Below, one piece after another: positions 1 through 11,512 of a stretch of DNA of 64,000 nucleotides. Both the position numbers and the translations under genes were made by a program. The notes under the pieces are model-generated. The model was not told the DNA's origin and did no database searches. It worked only from the letters and a program-made list of their open reading frames with translations. Where the stretch lies: contig NZ_CP126742.1 of NCBI RefSeq assembly GCF_030246945.1, positions 2,418,001 to 2,482,000 on the forward strand, read 5' to 3'. Positions within the stretch are counted from its first letter, which is position 1; each line of letters begins with the position of its first letter. Source of the stretch: Microbacterium sp. zg-Y1090 (GTDB lineage Bacteria > Actinomycetota > Actinomycetes > Actinomycetales > Microbacteriaceae).

Positions 1-375
1 GCAGAGGAACTCGATCCCCTTGCTCAGCACGATGCGGTTGACCCAGATCGACCTGGGGATCGAGGTGGAGCGCACGAGCCGCGCGTCCTTGTTGAACGCC
101 CTCGTGAAGTCACTCACGGCGGCGTTGAACCACACCCAGGGCAGCAGCGCCGTGATCAGGAACACGATGTACGGGTTCTCACCGACGCCGCGGTTGAAGA
201 TCTGCGTGAAGACGAACCAGTAGATCCCGCTCATGACCAAGGGGTCGAGCACCGACCAGAGATACCCCAGCGCGCTGGTTGCGTAGCGCACCTTCAGATC
301 GCGCGCGGTCAGCAGCCAGAGGGAGTGGAGATAGCGCCGCGGAGAACCGGGGGTACCGACGGTCGCACTGGTCAC
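1..375 (-). CDS. ABC-2 type polysaccharide exporter permease, 5' part only
   Basis: The gene runs off the left edge; 125 N-terminal codons are visible from a GTG at 375. The protein has a short soluble N-terminus, then the conserved ABC-2 core entry with RYATSALGYLWSVLDP, followed by membrane segments (YWFVFTQIF, IVFLITALLPWVWF) and a charged loop (KDARLVRSTSIPRSIWVNR). This matches Wzm/TagG-like permeases that export lipid-linked polysaccharides with a Wzt/TagH ATPase. Its ATPase is presumably outside the window to the left. It is distinct from the second permease at 25796-26659. A TAGACT hexamer ends 6 nt before the GTG and there is no Shine-Dalgarno sequence, so the mRNA is probably leaderless. 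The family call is fairly sure; the substrate is inferred from context. Confidence 0.85.
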   Translation of the reverse strand, partial: MTSATVGTPGSPRRYLHSLWLLTARDLKVRYATSALGYLWSVLDPLVMSGIYWFVFTQIFNRGVGENPYIVFLITALLPWVWFNAAVSDFTRAFNKDARLVRSTSIPRSIWVNRIVLSKGIEFLC

Positions 376-381
376 GCACCG

Positions 382-387
382 AGTCTA
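382..387 (-). promoter_or_regulatory. -10 element of the ABC permease, leaderless type
   Basis: On the minus strand TAGACT fits the actinobacterial TANNNT -10. Six bases separate it from the GTG at 375, which would place the transcript start at or next to the start codon. No clear -35 was seen. The rest of the 376-598 gap holds only the +1 strand promoter candidate at 518-523. Confidence 0.5.
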
Positions 388-517
388 CGGTCCACCTCCA
401 TCGCTCAGCTGACGACGCCGGGCAAACGCCGCGGTGGCGGAGGGTTAGGATCGTACGGGAATCCGCCGCCGTCACCGGCAAGAGCTTCGCACCCCCTGGG
501 AAGGCCGCCACCCGCTT

Positions 518-523
518 TACTAT
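518..523 (+). promoter_or_regulatory. Candidate -10 element upstream of the RgpF-like gene
   Basis: TACTAT fits TANNNT and is the only good -10-like hexamer in the divergent gap 376-598. It would give a leader of about 70 nt before the ATG at 599. It also argues against the in-frame GTG at 524 as a start, because that codon would lie upstream of the transcript start. Confidence 0.4.
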
Positions 524-598
524 GTGCTCGCATTCAACGCCTCGTCCGATAGGCATCCCCCTGCCGTCATCCGACTCGCCGCGCCGGTGCGAGAACCT

Positions 599-1570
599 AT
601 GAGCCGCCTCGCGATCGTCGCCCACTGGGATCCCCGCGGCGCCGCAGCGCCGCATTTCCTGCAACTGCTGGATCAGCTGTCATCGACCTTCGACGACGTC
701 GTCGTCGCCAGCACGAGCGTGCTCACCGACGATGCCTCCCAGGCCATACGCCAACGCGCGTCCCTCGTCACACGCCCGAACATCGGGCAGGATTTCGGCT
801 CATGGCACCAGGTGCTCGCTGACAACGGGTTCGCCCAGGATTACGACGAGCTGCTGCTCACGAACGACACCTACGTCGGCCTGCTCCGCCCCCTCGACGC
901 CATGATCGAGGAGATGTCGACGAAGCCGGCGGATGTGTGGGGGATCACGGGGTCCGCCCGGCACGGACGGCACATCCAGAGCTACTTCCTGTACTTCACC
1001 CGACCCGCCCTGCATTCGCAGGCGTTCGAGCGGTTCTGGCGCGGGTGGCGCCCCGCCCCGACGCGCATGGCGACGATCATGGCGCACGAGATCGGACTCA
1101 GCAGGGCGTTCCGCGAGGCCGGATTCGCTCTGGGAACGTACTTCACCCCGACCGACGGCGAGCGGATGCGGGCGATCCGGAGAGGCACGCGCATGCTCCG
1201 CCTTCGGCACGTGCGCTGGCCGGCGGTGTTCCCCACCGCATCCGATGCTCATTTCGACCCCCGCCGGAAGAACGACCTGACGCAGGCGGACGCGCTCAAC
1301 GCGGCCATCGTGTATGCCGACTCCGTTTTCGCGTCCGAGCGGATGCCGCTGGTGAAGTTCGACACCCTGCGCTACGACTCGCACTGGCTCGACACGGAAA
1401 AGCTGCTCAGCCTCTGCGAGGACGCCTACCCCGGAGCTTTCGCCGGCGTCCGCGAGTATCTGCGCGAGACGGACCCCCTCTACCCCGACCGCCCCACGGA
1501 CAACCGCCCTCCCGCGCGCCTCTCCCGGTGGACCGCGCATCGTGTCGGCTACTCCGCGCGTCCCGTTTAG
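599..1570 (+). CDS. Rhamnan synthesis F (RgpF) family protein
   Basis: The 323-aa protein resembles RgpF-family proteins of rhamnose-glucose polysaccharide assembly. Supporting stretches are the N-terminal LAIVAHWDPRGAAAPH, the PNIGQDFGSWHQVL segment followed by LLLTNDTYVG near residues 60-95, and the central IQSYFLYFTRPAL. These are characteristic of the RgpF/WbsX-type group often fused or linked to rhamnosyltransferases. ATG 599 is chosen because it starts just before the conserved beta strand; in-frame codons back to 524 give unconserved sequence and precede a likely transcript start. It is followed after 12 nt by the multidomain glycosyltransferase, suggesting one transcript. The exact reaction of RgpF proteins is not settled; a role in rhamnan synthesis or export is inferred from family and the rml genes further right. 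Confidence 0.8.
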   Translation: MSRLAIVAHWDPRGAAAPHFLQLLDQLSSTFDDVVVASTSVLTDDASQAIRQRASLVTRPNIGQDFGSWHQVLADNGFAQDYDELLLTNDTYVGLLRPLDAMIEEMSTKPADVWGITGSARHGRHIQSYFLYFTRPALHSQAFERFWRGWRPAPTRMATIMAHEIGLSRAFREAGFALGTYFTPTDGERMRAIRRGTRMLRLRHVRWPAVFPTASDAHFDPRRKNDLTQADALNAAIVYADSVFASERMPLVKFDTLRYDSHWLDTEKLLSLCEDAYPGAFAGVREYLRETDPLYPDRPTDNRPPARLSRWTAHRVGYSARPV

Positions 1571-1582
1571 CGAGGAAGCAAC

Positions 1583-4500
1583 ATGATTCCGCTCCGACAG
1601 CAAGCAGTCGTGGCCGCGCGAGACGCGAGCCGCTACGCAAGATCCGTCCCTGCGGTGCGCCGTGTGCTCGAACGCAGCGACCCCGCCCGGCGCGTCCGGC
1701 GACTCCTGCGCGCCGGCATCATCGACGCGAATCTCTACGCCCGGCAGCTCGGCGTATCAGCCATCACCGAGAAGGAAGCCGCGGAGCACTACGTGCGCCA
1801 GGGCCACCTCGAGGGGATGACGCTCAACGCGCTGGTCGACAACTACCTCCTGAACGAGTCCATCGACTCGCAGGGCCGTCCGATCATCTACGAGTACGTG
1901 GCCAGACGCGATTGGTCCATCCCGGTGAGCCCTGTGTGGGACGTGCGGGCGACGCTGCGTCGGCATCCTGAGGCCTCCGCCCATCCCGGCGGGCCGGTGG
2001 GCTTCCTGTGGGAAGCCGTCAGCAAGGATCCCTCGACGCCGATCCCGGTGCACGGCAGCATGAGCATCGGCCAGATCCCATGGAGCGACTTCTACAAGAT
2101 CGCCGGGCTGGCCATCGAGTCGTGGACGGACGATCGGCGACACCACGATGCACGGCAGATGAGCCTCAAGCTCGGGCACGCCCGCCGCCTCGGGCGTGAA
2201 TGGGACGCCAGCGCGCGGCCGCCGATGGTGTCGATCATCTGCGCGACCTGGAACCGCGGCCCGGCCATCCGGAACATGATCGACGCGGTTCGGGCCCAGA
2301 GCTGGCAGAACTGGGAGCTGATCATCGTCGACGACGGCTCGTGGGACGACACCGCGGCGGTCGTCACCGGCGCCGCCGCCACCGACCCCCGCATCAGGCT
2401 GGTCGAGCGCGAACACGCGGGCGTCAGCGCGGCGAGGAACGCGGGCATCGCGGCCGCGAACGGGACGTACGTCGCATTCATCGACAGCGACAACGCCTGG
2501 GAACCGCACTTCCTCACCGACATGATCGTCGCCATGGAGGCCGACGGCGACGACGCCGCGTTCGCCACCATCGAGGTCGACCACGGCCGTCTTCGCGCAT
2601 TCCGCCAGACGCAGCCCGACCGAGCCAGCCTCGCGATCGCCAACACGATCGATCTGAACACCCTGGTGGTCAAGCGCTCGGTGATCGAGGCCGTGGGCGG
2701 CTTCGACACCTCGTTGCGCCGCGCGGTGGATTACGATCTCATCCTTCGCATCGCGGATGAAACCCCGATCCGGCACATCCCCACTGTCGGCGCCGTGTAC
2801 GACAACTCCGATTCCTCGACCGACCGCATATCCGCCACCGAGGCACTGGGTTGGAACAACGTGGTCCGGCTGCGTCACCAGGTCGACTGGGCGGAGCTGC
2901 GCACGCGTCCCCGCGTCGACGGGATCAGCGTTCTGCAGGTGATCGAAAGGGGCGACCGCGCCCTCCACGGCAAACTGGATCAGCTCGCCGCCCTCTCACG
3001 GGATGAGGACGTCTCCATCCACGTCGCGATGGTCGCGCCCACGCGGGATGAGTGGATGCTCGCCTCGATGGGCGCTCTCACCGCCCCTCGGCTCCAAGTG
3101 CACAACTACGTCAACCATGAGCCGTTCGCCTTCGCGGTGGACCGCATCATGCCCCACGTCGATCGGAACACGCTCGTCGTCGTGGGCCCCACCCTTCATC
3201 TCGATGCGACCAGCATCAGAGCTTTGGCCCACGAGGCGGAGACCCGCCAGGCGATCGTCGCGCCGCTCGTCCAGAACCCCGATGGCACCATCGGTGATCT
3301 CGGCCTCGGCTGGGTCAAGGGAACGCGTGAACCGTGCGCGATCCTCGGGGAGCATCCGGTCGAGGATGCGGATGCCCTGCCGGACGCTGTCGACGTGCCG
3401 GCGCTGGGGCAAGCGGTCTTCGCCGCGCGCACGGATGTCTTCCTCGATGCGGGCGGTCTGGACCCTCTGCTGTGGAACGAGTTCGAGACGACAGCGCTCA
3501 GTCTCGACGCGCGGCAGCTGACCCCTCCTGTCCCGAGCGTGATCATGACGAGGATCCGGGTGCGGCGGACCGCCGACTCCTCGGTTCGCAAGAAGGACCC
3601 TTCCGGCACGCTGCTCGCCCTCACGCAGCGCACCCGCACGATGAAGCCGACGCCGTGGAACACCTGGTACGAGCCCCTCGGGCAGCACATCGCCGCGCTT
3701 CTCCCGCTGACACAGGAGGGGAAAGCGCCCGCCGGACCTGCGTGGCGGCCGGTCGTCGAGCGGAATGTCCCGGCGACGTCGGAAGGAATGCCGCGGCTGC
3801 GCTGGGCGATCAAGATCGCCGCTCCCGTGGGGAAGATCGGCGAAGCCTGGGGAGACACGCACTTCGCTCGCTCGCTGGCCGACGCGCTGCGGCGCCTGGG
3901 GCAGGAAGTCGTCATCGACTTCCGCGAGGCGCATTCGCGCTCGACGGCGTACCTCGACGACGTGTCACTCGTGATTCGCGGCCTCGACCGCTGGGAGCCG
4001 ACCACACCCGGCCTCTCGATGGTCTGGGTCATCAGTCATCCGGAACTGGTGACCGCCGCGGAGCTGCGTTCGTACGACCTCGCCTTCGCGGCATCCACCC
4101 GTTGGGCCGTTGCGGCGACCGAGCGCTGGGGTGTCGCCGTGCGCCCTCTGCTCCAGTGCACCGACGCCGGGCTGTTCCACCCCGGGGATGCCGAGCCCGG
4201 GGACGACATCCTGTTCGTCGGGAAGAGCCGGGATGTCCCGCGTCCGGTCGTCATGGCTCCCGTCGAGGCCGGGATCGACGTCAAGGTCTATGGACCGGAC
4301 TGGTCGTCGTTCCTCGGCCCCGATCAGATCGCAGGCAGTTATGTGCCGAACGACGAGCTCTCGGACTACTACGCGCGCGCAGGAGTGGTCCTCAACGACC
4401 ACTGGGAGGACATGCGCCGCGAAGGCTTCATCTCGAACCGAGTGTTCGACGTCGTGGCCTCCGGTGGGCGCGTCCTCACGGACGACGTCGAAGGGCTGGA

Positions 4501-4693
4501 TGAGATCTTCGGGGACGCCGTGCGCACGTTCGGGTCGCCGGCCCAGCTCGTCGGCATGCTGCAGGCGGGATTCGACGATTGGGATCGCGCGCACCCGGCA
4601 GTGGCGCGCAGAATCGTCGAGGAGCACTCCTTCGACGCTCGCGCCCGGACGCTGCTCCAGTCTGCGATCGAAGCTCGGCGCGGGTCCGCTTAG
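1583..4693 (+). CDS. Large multidomain glycosyltransferase (GT2 plus CgeB-like module)
   Basis: This 1036-aa protein has at least three modules. Residues about 30-110 form a small helical module (RAGIIDANLYARQLG, then HYVRQG) also seen in the 26771 gene product. Residues about 213-430 are a GT2 GT-A fold with SIICATWNRG, VDDGSWDDT and a DXD-type FIDSDNAWEPHFL. Residues about 450-690 look like a second, degenerate GT-A region (VVVGPTLHLDATSIRALA) lacking an obvious DXD. Residues about 738-1030 are a CgeB/DUF3880-type GT-B-like module with WGDTHFARSLADALRRLG, TAYLDD, AASTRWAV and GFISNRVFDVVASGGRVL. A GAGGAAG Shine-Dalgarno precedes the ATG. It ends tail to tail with glf. It probably adds more than one sugar during cell-surface glycan assembly; donors and acceptors cannot be read from sequence. 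Confidence 0.85.
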   Translation: MIPLRQQAVVAARDASRYARSVPAVRRVLERSDPARRVRRLLRAGIIDANLYARQLGVSAITEKEAAEHYVRQGHLEGMTLNALVDNYLLNESIDSQGRPIIYEYVARRDWSIPVSPVWDVRATLRRHPEASAHPGGPVGFLWEAVSKDPSTPIPVHGSMSIGQIPWSDFYKIAGLAIESWTDDRRHHDARQMSLKLGHARRLGREWDASARPPMVSIICATWNRGPAIRNMIDAVRAQSWQNWELIIVDDGSWDDTAAVVTGAAATDPRIRLVEREHAGVSAARNAGIAAANGTYVAFIDSDNAWEPHFLTDMIVAMEADGDDAAFATIEVDHGRLRAFRQTQPDRASLAIANTIDLNTLVVKRSVIEAVGGFDTSLRRAVDYDLILRIADETPIRHIPTVGAVYDNSDSSTDRISATEALGWNNVVRLRHQVDWAELRTRPRVDGISVLQVIERGDRALHGKLDQLAALSRDEDVSIHVAMVAPTRDEWMLASMGALTAPRLQVHNYVNHEPFAFAVDRIMPHVDRNTLVVVGPTLHLDATSIRALAHEAETRQAIVAPLVQNPDGTIGDLGLGWVKGTREPCAILGEHPVEDADALPDAVDVPALGQAVFAARTDVFLDAGGLDPLLWNEFETTALSLDARQLTPPVPSVIMTRIRVRRTADSSVRKKDPSGTLLALTQRTRTMKPTPWNTWYEPLGQHIAALLPLTQEGKAPAGPAWRPVVERNVPATSEGMPRLRWAIKIAAPVGKIGEAWGDTHFARSLADALRRLGQEVVIDFREAHSRSTAYLDDVSLVIRGLDRWEPTTPGLSMVWVISHPELVTAAELRSYDLAFAASTRWAVAATERWGVAVRPLLQCTDAGLFHPGDAEPGDDILFVGKSRDVPRPVVMAPVEAGIDVKVYGPDWSSFLGPDQIAGSYVPNDELSDYYARAGVVLNDHWEDMRREGFISNRVFDVVASGGRVLTDDVEGLDEIFGDAVRTFGSPAQLVGMLQAGFDDWDRAHPAVARRIVEEHSFDARARTLLQSAIEARRGSA

Positions 4694-4716
4694 GGCGGCC
4701 CGCGCCGGACCGGCGG

Positions 4717-7140
<2,424 letters not shown>

Positions 7141-7144
<4 letters not shown>

Positions 7145-8046
7145 GAGGATCGCCGCCCCCGGATGCGGGCCTCGGTCGCTCCGGGGATCCGTCCCAGCCG
7201 CTCGCGCGCACCGTCCCGGATGCCGAGGGAGAGGGCGCGCAGCTGCGCGGCCCGGTCGGGCGAGAGCGCGACGCAGCCGACGATCATCTCGGTCATCTTC
7301 CACGTGCGCCACACCATCCAGCGCGCGCGGCCGCGCCGGTGGCGTCGGATCAGCACGACACTGTTGCGCGCCATGTAGTACGTGCGGAAGGGGGCGTGGT
7401 AGAGCACGTGGCGAGGTCGGCCGGCCAGCACCACCCGTCGACCGAAGACCATCAACGGAACCAGCTCGCCCAGGCCGTGCCCGATGGCCGAGCCTTCGGC
7501 GACGACGAACTCGTAGCCGAGATTCTCGGCACGGATGGTGAAGTCGGAGTCGACGGCGTCGATGAACAGCTCTTCGGCGAACGGGCCGACACGGTCGAGC
7601 ACCTCGACGGGGATCAGTTGCCCGGCCTGGATCGGGTCGAACGCATATGCGGACCCCCTGCGGCGCATCACATGCTGGGTCCCGACCGTCTCGGGAACCA
7701 CCGCCGCGACCCGGACGCCCGCAGCCCGCGCGTTGTCGAGTGTGGCGATGGCGCGATCCACGTACCCAGGGGGCGCCGTGGAGTCCTGGTCGAGCGTGAG
7801 GATCAGATCGGCGCCGGCGCTCTTGACGGCTTCGATGCCCACGTTCAGTGCGCGCGCGATCCCACTGTTCTCGGCGAGGGAGATCTGCGTGATGCGAGGG
7901 TGATCGATGGCCAGAGCGGCGAGACCGCCGCTGCCGTCGTCGACGACGACGACGTGGTCGATCTCGTCGGCGAGCGCCTGCACCCTCGAGCCGAAGTCCG
8001 CGGGCGGTCGGAACACGGGGACCACGGCGGCCACCCTTCGTGACAT
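7141..8046 (-). CDS. GT2 family glycosyltransferase, rhamnosyltransferase-like
   Basis: The 301-aa cytoplasmic GT-A enzyme opens with RRVAAVVPVFRPPADF and carries VVVDDGSGG, the LAENSGIARALNVGIE helix and a DXD-type LTLDQDS. The later block FIDAVDSDFTIRAENLGY resembles RfbF/RfbN-type rhamnosyltransferases, which use dTDP-L-rhamnose; the rml genes at 19.5-22.8 kb would supply that donor. The ATG at 8046 is preferred over the in-frame start at 8088 because GGGGGAG lies just upstream of it. The gene is the first of a minus-strand set with the flippase and glf. The GT2 call is strong; the sugar is a family-based guess. Confidence 0.87.
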
Positions 8047-8099
8047 CTCGCTCCCCCAACAGGACTCATGTGCGCCAGCCGCAAGCACCCGATCCTACG

Positions 8100-9338
8100 T
8101 CATGCAGATTGGAGAACATCTTCGTAGACACCCCTCAGCCGCCCACCGAAAGCGCGGAGACCGTAGTGGTCTTCCGCCCATCGGGCCGCCCTGGCCGTGG
8201 CGTCGACGTCAGGAGAGCGAAGGGTCCCCACCACCGCTGACGCGAAGATGTCGGCGTCGTCCGTGACCGCCGCGAACACGTCGGGACCGTCGATCCCCTC
8301 GGCCCCCACCGGCGTCGCGACGATGGGGACGGAGCGCAGCATCGCGTCGATCGTCTTGAACTTCACGCCCGCGCCGGTGAAGATCGGCGCCACGAACACC
8401 GTGGCCGATGCGTAGTACGGCTCGAGCGAGTCGACGAATCCGGTCAATTCGACCCGCGGCAGGCGGTCGACGAGGCGAGCGAGCGCCGGCCGCGGATGTG
8501 CGCCGGCGATGACGAAACGCGCGGACGGCGCCTCTGACGCGACGCGCGGCCACACCTGCTCCAGGAACCACACGACCCCGTTGTGGTTGTCGGCGCGGTT
8601 CAGCGCACCGGTGAAAAGCACGACCGGCGCCGCGGGATCCTCGTTGCGCACGACGGCGTGTCCGGGCAGCGGTCCCAGCCCGGGCAGCACCGTCTCGACC
8701 CGGACCGATGGCTCCATCTCCCGGATCAGAGCGGCATCCTTGTCGCTGAAGGCGATCACCCGGTCGAGTGCGGAGAATGACCGCGTCTCCCTCGGTGCAC
8801 TGCGCCGCGCCGCCATTCGATACGCGACACGCATCGGGCCTGCCGAGGTCTGCGCCGCACGGTTCCACCGCTGCGTGATCACATCGTGGGCGATGCCGAC
8901 CAGCGGGGTGCGGGGCAGTCGAGCGCGCACGAGCGGCGCCAGCGCCATCATCTCGCTCCACTGGAACTCGATGAGGTCCGCTTGCTCCAGCACGCGCCAC
9001 GGTGCGTCTCCATGGGCGAATGCGGTGCGCACGTTCCGGGTGACGGCGCTTCCCGCCCATGCGGACTCGAGGTCGCCGAGCAGCTTGAACCTGCCGCCAC
9101 GGAGCAGACCGCGCCCGGTGACCAGCGCGGTGCGCTCGCCCTGCCCGAACAGAGTGGACGCCGACCTGTTGTCCGACGTGTCCGGCGCGATGAACCGCAT
9201 GTCGAACTCGGACTGCAACGCCGAATAGTGACTGAGCAGGTACTGTCCGCCCGCATGGGGGATGCCGGCATGCGGGATATACTTGGTCACGCTGGCGAGC
9301 ATCGGTCGAGACCCGCTTCCGAGTGCATTCGACGTCAT
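8100..9338 (-). CDS. GT4 family glycosyltransferase (GT-B fold)
   Basis: The 412-aa protein has a two-domain GT-B layout. The N-terminal half (VTKYIPHAGIPHAGGQY, LIEFQWSEMMALAPL) is the acceptor domain. The C-terminal half has VVLFTGALNRADNHNG, then FVIAGAHP and the donor-site block GAGVKFKTIDAMLRSVPIV, ending with the usual ATPVGAEGI. This pattern fits GT4 enzymes of capsule or wall glycan synthesis. ATG 9338 is chosen because GGAGGA precedes it at proper distance; a longer frame to 9404 has no comparable site. Only 40 bp separate it from the divergent GT2 at 9379, and a CATAGT -10-like hexamer for this gene overlaps that gene's start codon. Donor and acceptor are unknown. Confidence 0.85.
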   Translation of the reverse strand: MTSNALGSGSRPMLASVTKYIPHAGIPHAGGQYLLSHYSALQSEFDMRFIAPDTSDNRSASTLFGQGERTALVTGRGLLRGGRFKLLGDLESAWAGSAVTRNVRTAFAHGDAPWRVLEQADLIEFQWSEMMALAPLVRARLPRTPLVGIAHDVITQRWNRAAQTSAGPMRVAYRMAARRSAPRETRSFSALDRVIAFSDKDAALIREMEPSVRVETVLPGLGPLPGHAVVRNEDPAAPVVLFTGALNRADNHNGVVWFLEQVWPRVASEAPSARFVIAGAHPRPALARLVDRLPRVELTGFVDSLEPYYASATVFVAPIFTGAGVKFKTIDAMLRSVPIVATPVGAEGIDGPDVFAAVTDDADIFASAVVGTLRSPDVDATARAARWAEDHYGLRAFGGRLRGVYEDVLQSA

Positions 9339-9378
9339 GAAAGCATCCTCCGAGACAGGTTCGAGCGGGACACGCACT

Positions 9379-10242
9379 ATGGAACAGTACGCCACCGTCG
9401 TCATCAGCTATCGCCGCCCGGAGCTGGTCGCCGCCGTGCTCGAGGCTCTCGCGCGACAGTCACCCCCACCTGCTCATGTCGTCGTCGTCGACAACGCCGG
9501 AGACCTCAGCGAACGGGTCCTCACCGACTCCAAGCTCGCCGACCGCTGCACCCTCGTGCGGCGCCCCGACAACCCCGGATACTCCGCTGCTGTCAACGAG
9601 GCGCGCGTCGTCGCCGCCGGCCTCGGTCTGCCTCACCTCCTCGTCCTCACGCACGATGCGCGGTTCGAGGATGACCTGGTCGCCCAGCTCGCCCAGGCGT
9701 TCCAAGACGATCGAGTGGCTGCGGCGGCTCCCGTGCTGCGCCTGGCGTCGGACCCGGCACGTGTCTTCTCGGCCGGCGGCCGACTCACTGCGGGCGGACG
9801 GGCGTGGAACACCACCGTCCCCGCTTCACACGTCGAGCCTTATCCCGTCGACTGGGTCGATGGGGCGATCGTGCTGTACGACGTCGCCGCACTGGATGCG
9901 ATCGGGGGCATGGACGAGCGGTACTTCCTGTACTTCGAAGACGTCGACACCGCCTGGCGGCTGGCGCGCTCCGGCCGCCGCACCGTGATCGTCCCGACCG
10001 CGATCGCCTACCAGCAGCCCGGCGCCCACCCCCTCTACCTGGGGGTCCGCAACATGACGCTGTTCGCCCACGTGGCCGGCGTCCCGTCGTATCGCAGCAT
10101 CCCAGCGGTCCTGCGTCGCGTCGCCGAGGAAGCAGCCTGGGCCGTGCTGCACGCACGCCGCCCCGCTCTCGGAGCCGCCTGGCGCGGCTGGCGCGACGGC
10201 AGGCGCGGGCTGTCGGGGCATCCGCCCGAAGGCCGCGCATGA
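9379..10242 (+). CDS. GT2 family glycosyltransferase (WcaE/rhamnosyltransferase-like)
   Basis: The 287-aa protein has a GT-A fold with VVISYRRPELVAAVLEAL, VVVDNAG, NPGYSAAVNEA and a catalytic-site region LVLTHDARFEDDLV, where the usual DXD is HDA. The block DWVDGAIVLYDVAALDAIGG followed by GMDERYFLYFEDVDTAWRL is typical of the large GT2 group that includes galactofuranosyl- and rhamnosyltransferases. The start is placed at 9379 (MEQYATVVIS); upstream codons would overlap the divergent gene. The stop overlaps the ATG of the next GT2 as ATGA, so the two are cotranslated. Exact specificity cannot be told; a galactofuranosyl or rhamnosyl role would fit glf and rml. Confidence 0.85.
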   Translation: MEQYATVVISYRRPELVAAVLEALARQSPPPAHVVVVDNAGDLSERVLTDSKLADRCTLVRRPDNPGYSAAVNEARVVAAGLGLPHLLVLTHDARFEDDLVAQLAQAFQDDRVAAAAPVLRLASDPARVFSAGGRLTAGGRAWNTTVPASHVEPYPVDWVDGAIVLYDVAALDAIGGMDERYFLYFEDVDTAWRLARSGRRTVIVPTAIAYQQPGAHPLYLGVRNMTLFAHVAGVPSYRSIPAVLRRVAEEAAWAVLHARRPALGAAWRGWRDGRRGLSGHPPEGRA

Positions 10243-11129
10243 CCGGCCGCTTCGATGTGATGCTGCCCTTCTACGGCGAGATCTCGCAGTTCAGGGCGGC
10301 CGTCGACAGCGTGCGCGCACAGACCCACCGAGAGTGGCGCCTGGTCTGCGTGGACGACCACTACCCGTCGCTCGAGCCACGGGACTGGCTGCTGTCGCTG
10401 GACGATCCGCGCATCGAGTACATCCGCAACGACGAGAACCTCGGCGTGGCGCGCAACTTCAGCCGGTGTCTGTCGCTGGTGCGATCCGACCACTTCGTCG
10501 TCATGGGCGGAGACGACGTGATGCTGCCGGACTACCTCGCGACCGTGCAGCGGCTGGCGCACCGCCACCCCGAGGTCGACGTCATCCAGCCCGGCGTCGC
10601 CGTGATCGATGAGAGCGGCCGGCCCTCACGCCCGCTCGCCGACCGGGTGAAAGCCGTCCTCCGCCCCCGCGTGACGGGCGAGGACCGCGTTCTCGATGCG
10701 CACGAGATGGCGACCAGCCTCATCCGGGCCGACTGGGCGTACTTCCCGTCCATCACCTGGCGAACCCGGTCCGCGCAGGCGATCGGGTTCGACCACCGGT
10801 ATGACATCGCGCTCGACCTGGCGCTGCTGATGGACATCGCACTACGCGGCGGCTCGATGGTGATCTCCGACGACGTGTGCTTCCTCTACCGTCGGCACCG
10901 CGCCTCCGCCTCCGCCGTCACGGCGAGCGCCGGCCTGCGGTTCGTCCAGGAGCGAGAGCTGTTCGACGCCTACGCGCAGCGTTTCGACGAGGCCGGCTGG
11001 CGCGACGCCGCGCGCATCGCGAGGCGTCGCGTGGTGTCCCGGCTCAACGCCGGCAGTGAGGCGGCAGCCGCGCTCCTCAGCGGCCATCCCCGGCAGGCGG
11101 GCCGCCTGCTCCGTCACGTCGTGGGCTGA
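10239..11129 (+). CDS. GT2 family glycosyltransferase
   Basis: The 296-aa GT-A enzyme opens with FDVMLPFYGEISQFRAAVDS and has VCVDDHYPS, NDENLGVARNFSRCLSL and the DXD-like block FVVMGGDDVMLPDYL. The C-terminal half contains TSLIRADWAYFPSITWRT and an acceptor-side DIALDLALLMDIALRG. The ATG overlaps the previous stop codon (ATGA), implying translational coupling with the GT2 at 9379-10242. Its 3' end overlaps the convergent DUF2304 gene by 16 bp (11114-11129), so there is no room for a terminator between them. The donor sugar is unknown. Confidence 0.86.
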   Translation: MTGRFDVMLPFYGEISQFRAAVDSVRAQTHREWRLVCVDDHYPSLEPRDWLLSLDDPRIEYIRNDENLGVARNFSRCLSLVRSDHFVVMGGDDVMLPDYLATVQRLAHRHPEVDVIQPGVAVIDESGRPSRPLADRVKAVLRPRVTGEDRVLDAHEMATSLIRADWAYFPSITWRTRSAQAIGFDHRYDIALDLALLMDIALRGGSMVISDDVCFLYRRHRASASAVTASAGLRFVQERELFDAYAQRFDEAGWRDAARIARRRVVSRLNAGSEAAAALLSGHPRQAGRLLRHVVG

Positions 11130-11512
11130 CCCGGGGCATCGTCGCTGGAGGCGTCTGCCTCCAGCACGGCGAGGCGTTGCTGCACCGCTTCGAGGTCCGC
11201 CCGCAGCAGCGCCGACTCTTCGGCCACCCGGCGGATCTCGTCTTCGGCACGCGAGAGCTCCCACGAGAGGTGGAGGGCCACTCCCAGCAGCAGAAGGATC
11301 GCCAGGCCGAAGATCAGGTTGGACGGCAGTGCGACCCCGAGCCACCGAGCGACGGTCGCCAAGAGCCCGGGGAACAGTCCCAGGATCAGCACCAGCACGC
11401 CGATGGCCAGCCACAGGACGGCGTACTTCTCGCGCAGGGCACGGGTGATGAGCAACCACATCACCACGCCGATGATGACGGATGCGAGCAGGATCCCGAT
11501 GATGACCGTCAT
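11114..11512 (-). CDS. DUF2304 small membrane protein
   Basis: The 132-aa protein has three membrane segments (VIIGILLASVIIGVVMWLL, YAVLWLAIGVLVLILGLFP and LIFGLAILLLLGVALHLSW) followed by a charged, heptad-like C-terminal tail of about 45 residues (ELSRAEDEIRRVAEESALL) likely to be a short coiled coil. The LREKYAVLWL stretch between helices one and two is the DUF2304 hallmark. The family is commonly found next to DPM1-like glycosyltransferases, as here: its ATG overlaps the stop of the GT2 at 11509. Its function is not established. In this context it could be the flippase or scaffold of a polyprenyl-phosphate-sugar system, which is inference. Confidence 0.82.
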   Translation of the reverse strand: MTVIIGILLASVIIGVVMWLLITRALREKYAVLWLAIGVLVLILGLFPGLLATVARWLGVALPSNLIFGLAILLLLGVALHLSWELSRAEDEIRRVAEESALLRADLEAVQQRLAVLEADASSDDAPGQPTT